Shown here one piece after another: positions 63,285-64,000 of a stretch of 64,000 bases of DNA (the stretch's first letter is position 1; each line of letters starts with the position of its first letter). Location of the stretch: contig JAUYSK010000023.1 of the NCBI GenBank assembly GCA_030696345.1, positions 62,001-126,000 of the forward strand, read 5' to 3'. This stretch comes from Azonexus sp. Its GTDB lineage: Bacteria; Pseudomonadota; Gammaproteobacteria; Burkholderiales; Rhodocyclaceae. Both the position numbers and the translations under genes were made by a program. The notes beneath the pieces are model-generated. The model ran no database searches. It worked only from the letters and a program-made list of their open reading frames with translations, and was not told where the DNA came from.

Positions 63285-63407
63285 GGCTTGAACGAAGCAA
63301 ACTTCGACAAACTGCTCCACAAGCTGACCGCTGCCTATCGAACCCGGGCCGGACAGCTGGTGCTTGATGTGGAGAGCACAGGAAATCAGCTCCTGCTAAA
63401 CCAGTGA
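63285..63407 (+). pseudogene. decayed third TerB-like copy
   Basis: Reads GLNEANFDKLLHKL, then, after losing about eight residues relative to paralogue 2, TAAYRTRAGQLVLDVES and a changed tail ending in TGA at 63405-63407. It is clearly derived from the 59730-60191 gene (LGLNEASFDKLIHEL...HRTPAGHLELDVKS). No start codon or RBS. It abuts the patatin stop codon on the other strand. Confidence 0.75.
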
Positions 63408-64000
63408 CTACTTCAAACCTTTGAGGAAAGCCAGACCCTCGCGGCGGCCTTCGGTGAGCAGGGATTCGATGAAACTCGGACGGCGGTCGAGTTTTGACGG
63501 GTAGTCGAGTTCGAGTCTGAGCGGAATGTGGCGCACTTCGACATGTTTGAAATGCTCGGCATTCAGCCAGCCTTTGGCGATCCACTGGTTGGTCTGGTCG
63601 ACGAAAAACAGTTCCTGCTTGAGCGAAAGGTTGCCGGCCAGCTCATTTCGGCGATCGGTGATGTCGCTGTTCAGTGTCGGTTCAGTCGTGCGTTGGTCAG
63701 GGTTGATCTGGATAACCCAGATTTCATCCGGCTTGGCATCTTTGCCTTGGCTGCCAGCGAGAAAACTGCGGACCGGCGGATTTTCGGAAAACAGGCCATC
63801 CCAATAAATGCCCTTGCCGATCGGTACGGCACGGAACAGTTCGGGAATCGCTGCCGAAGCGAGCAGGGCTTCGGGTGTGATGCGCTTTTCCAGTTCGCGG
63901 TGGTGTGAATTGAATACCGTGAATTTCCCGGAAAGCACTTCGACTGCGCCAACCAGCAGGCGTGGCGAGGTGGCGGTGATCAGGTGCGGCAGGCGGGCAA
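63408..64000 (-). CDS. patatin-like phospholipase, 5' end outside the window
   Basis: At least 197 residues, open to the window edge. VGAVEVLSGKFTVFNS, LLASAAIPELFRAV, GIYWDGLFSENPPVRSF (the DG dyad as D-G-L) and a C-terminal RREGLAFLKGL match the C-terminal half of patatin-like phospholipases. The catalytic Ser GxSxG lies upstream of the window. Confidence 0.75.
   Translation of the reverse strand, partial: ARLPHLITATSPRLLVGAVEVLSGKFTVFNSHHRELEKRITPEALLASAAIPELFRAVPIGKGIYWDGLFSENPPVRSFLAGSQGKDAKPDEIWVIQINPDQRTTEPTLNSDITDRRNELAGNLSLKQELFFVDQTNQWIAKGWLNAEHFKHVEVRHIPLRLELDYPSKLDRRPSFIESLLTEGRREGLAFLKGLK

Overview
The window looks like a chromosomal segment of a GC-rich betaproteobacterium, most likely Rhodocyclales (Dechloromonas/Azonexus-like). 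This is inference from the mix of genes: a PEP-CTERM protein, a phasin, EttA, ParC/ParE, a RIO-type kinase, GlrK/GlrR and many short lipoproteins, plus a composition typical of that group. Most of the window is ordinary core genome: rRNA- and translation-related enzymes (RlmI-like, RlhA, EttA), topoisomerase IV, MsrB, transporters, radical SAM proteins and small conserved hypotheticals. No CRISPR array, rRNA operon or intact insertion sequence was seen.

Layout. 1-9 kb: a PEP-CTERM gene behind a sigma-54-like promoter, then methyltransferases, a rhodanese, YaeQ and RlhA. 9-16.4 kb: EttA, then a regulatory block. A GlrK-lipoprotein-GlrR (QseE/QseG/QseF-type) operon is flanked by a bactofilin/acyltransferase operon and a BON-domain gene. 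Both flanking units have near-consensus sigma-54 promoters, and three TGTC-N10-GAC(A/T) boxes lie upstream of them, so a local GlrR/sigma-54 regulon can be read directly. 16.7-20.1 kb: twin tRNA-Arg(ACG) genes followed by a small AT-rich island. It holds a decayed serine-recombinase C-terminus, a DUF2726 protein, a RelA/SpoT-type nucleotide synthetase with a long C-terminal extension and a PD-(D/E)XK nuclease-like protein, and ends at a copy of the tRNA 3' end.

20-28.6 kb: sirtuin, phasin, a cNMP-binding protein with a PerM-type transporter, then a tightly overlapping three-gene operon: a heme-oxygenase-like protein, a stand-alone CarH-like B12-binding protein and a PAS-like histidine kinase. 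A toxin-antitoxin pair with a frameshifted toxin and dispersed palindromic repeats follow. 28.7-43 kb: parC, a substrate-binding protein paired with a hybrid histidine kinase, a thioredoxin-DsbD-like fusion, a B12-type radical SAM protein, a patatin lipoprotein, a RIO kinase, a Phd/VapC pair with a tandem-palindrome operator, and parE.

43-57.6 kb: mostly single conserved genes (DUF808, zinc-ribbon protein, BI-1/YccA, SGNH hydrolase, EamA, YjbQ-YajD-lipocalin, thioesterase-radical SAM, MsrB, SEC-C protein, DUF2252, CreA, CorC/HlyC). 57.7-63.4 kb: a LysR regulator diverges from the first of two TerB-like paralogues, followed by a yybP-ykoY (Mn2+) riboswitch. The riboswitch leads a four-gene overlapping operon of TerC/Alx, a TLESW-type voltage-gated sodium channel, a PAP2 phosphatase and diacylglycerol kinase. 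The operon is closed by a decayed third TerB-like fragment. The window ends inside a patatin gene.

The strongest candidates for something undescribed are the heme-oxygenase/CarH-like B12/kinase operon, the tRNA-Arg island with the RelA/SpoT-domain protein, and the GlrR-sigma-54 wiring of a bactofilin operon.
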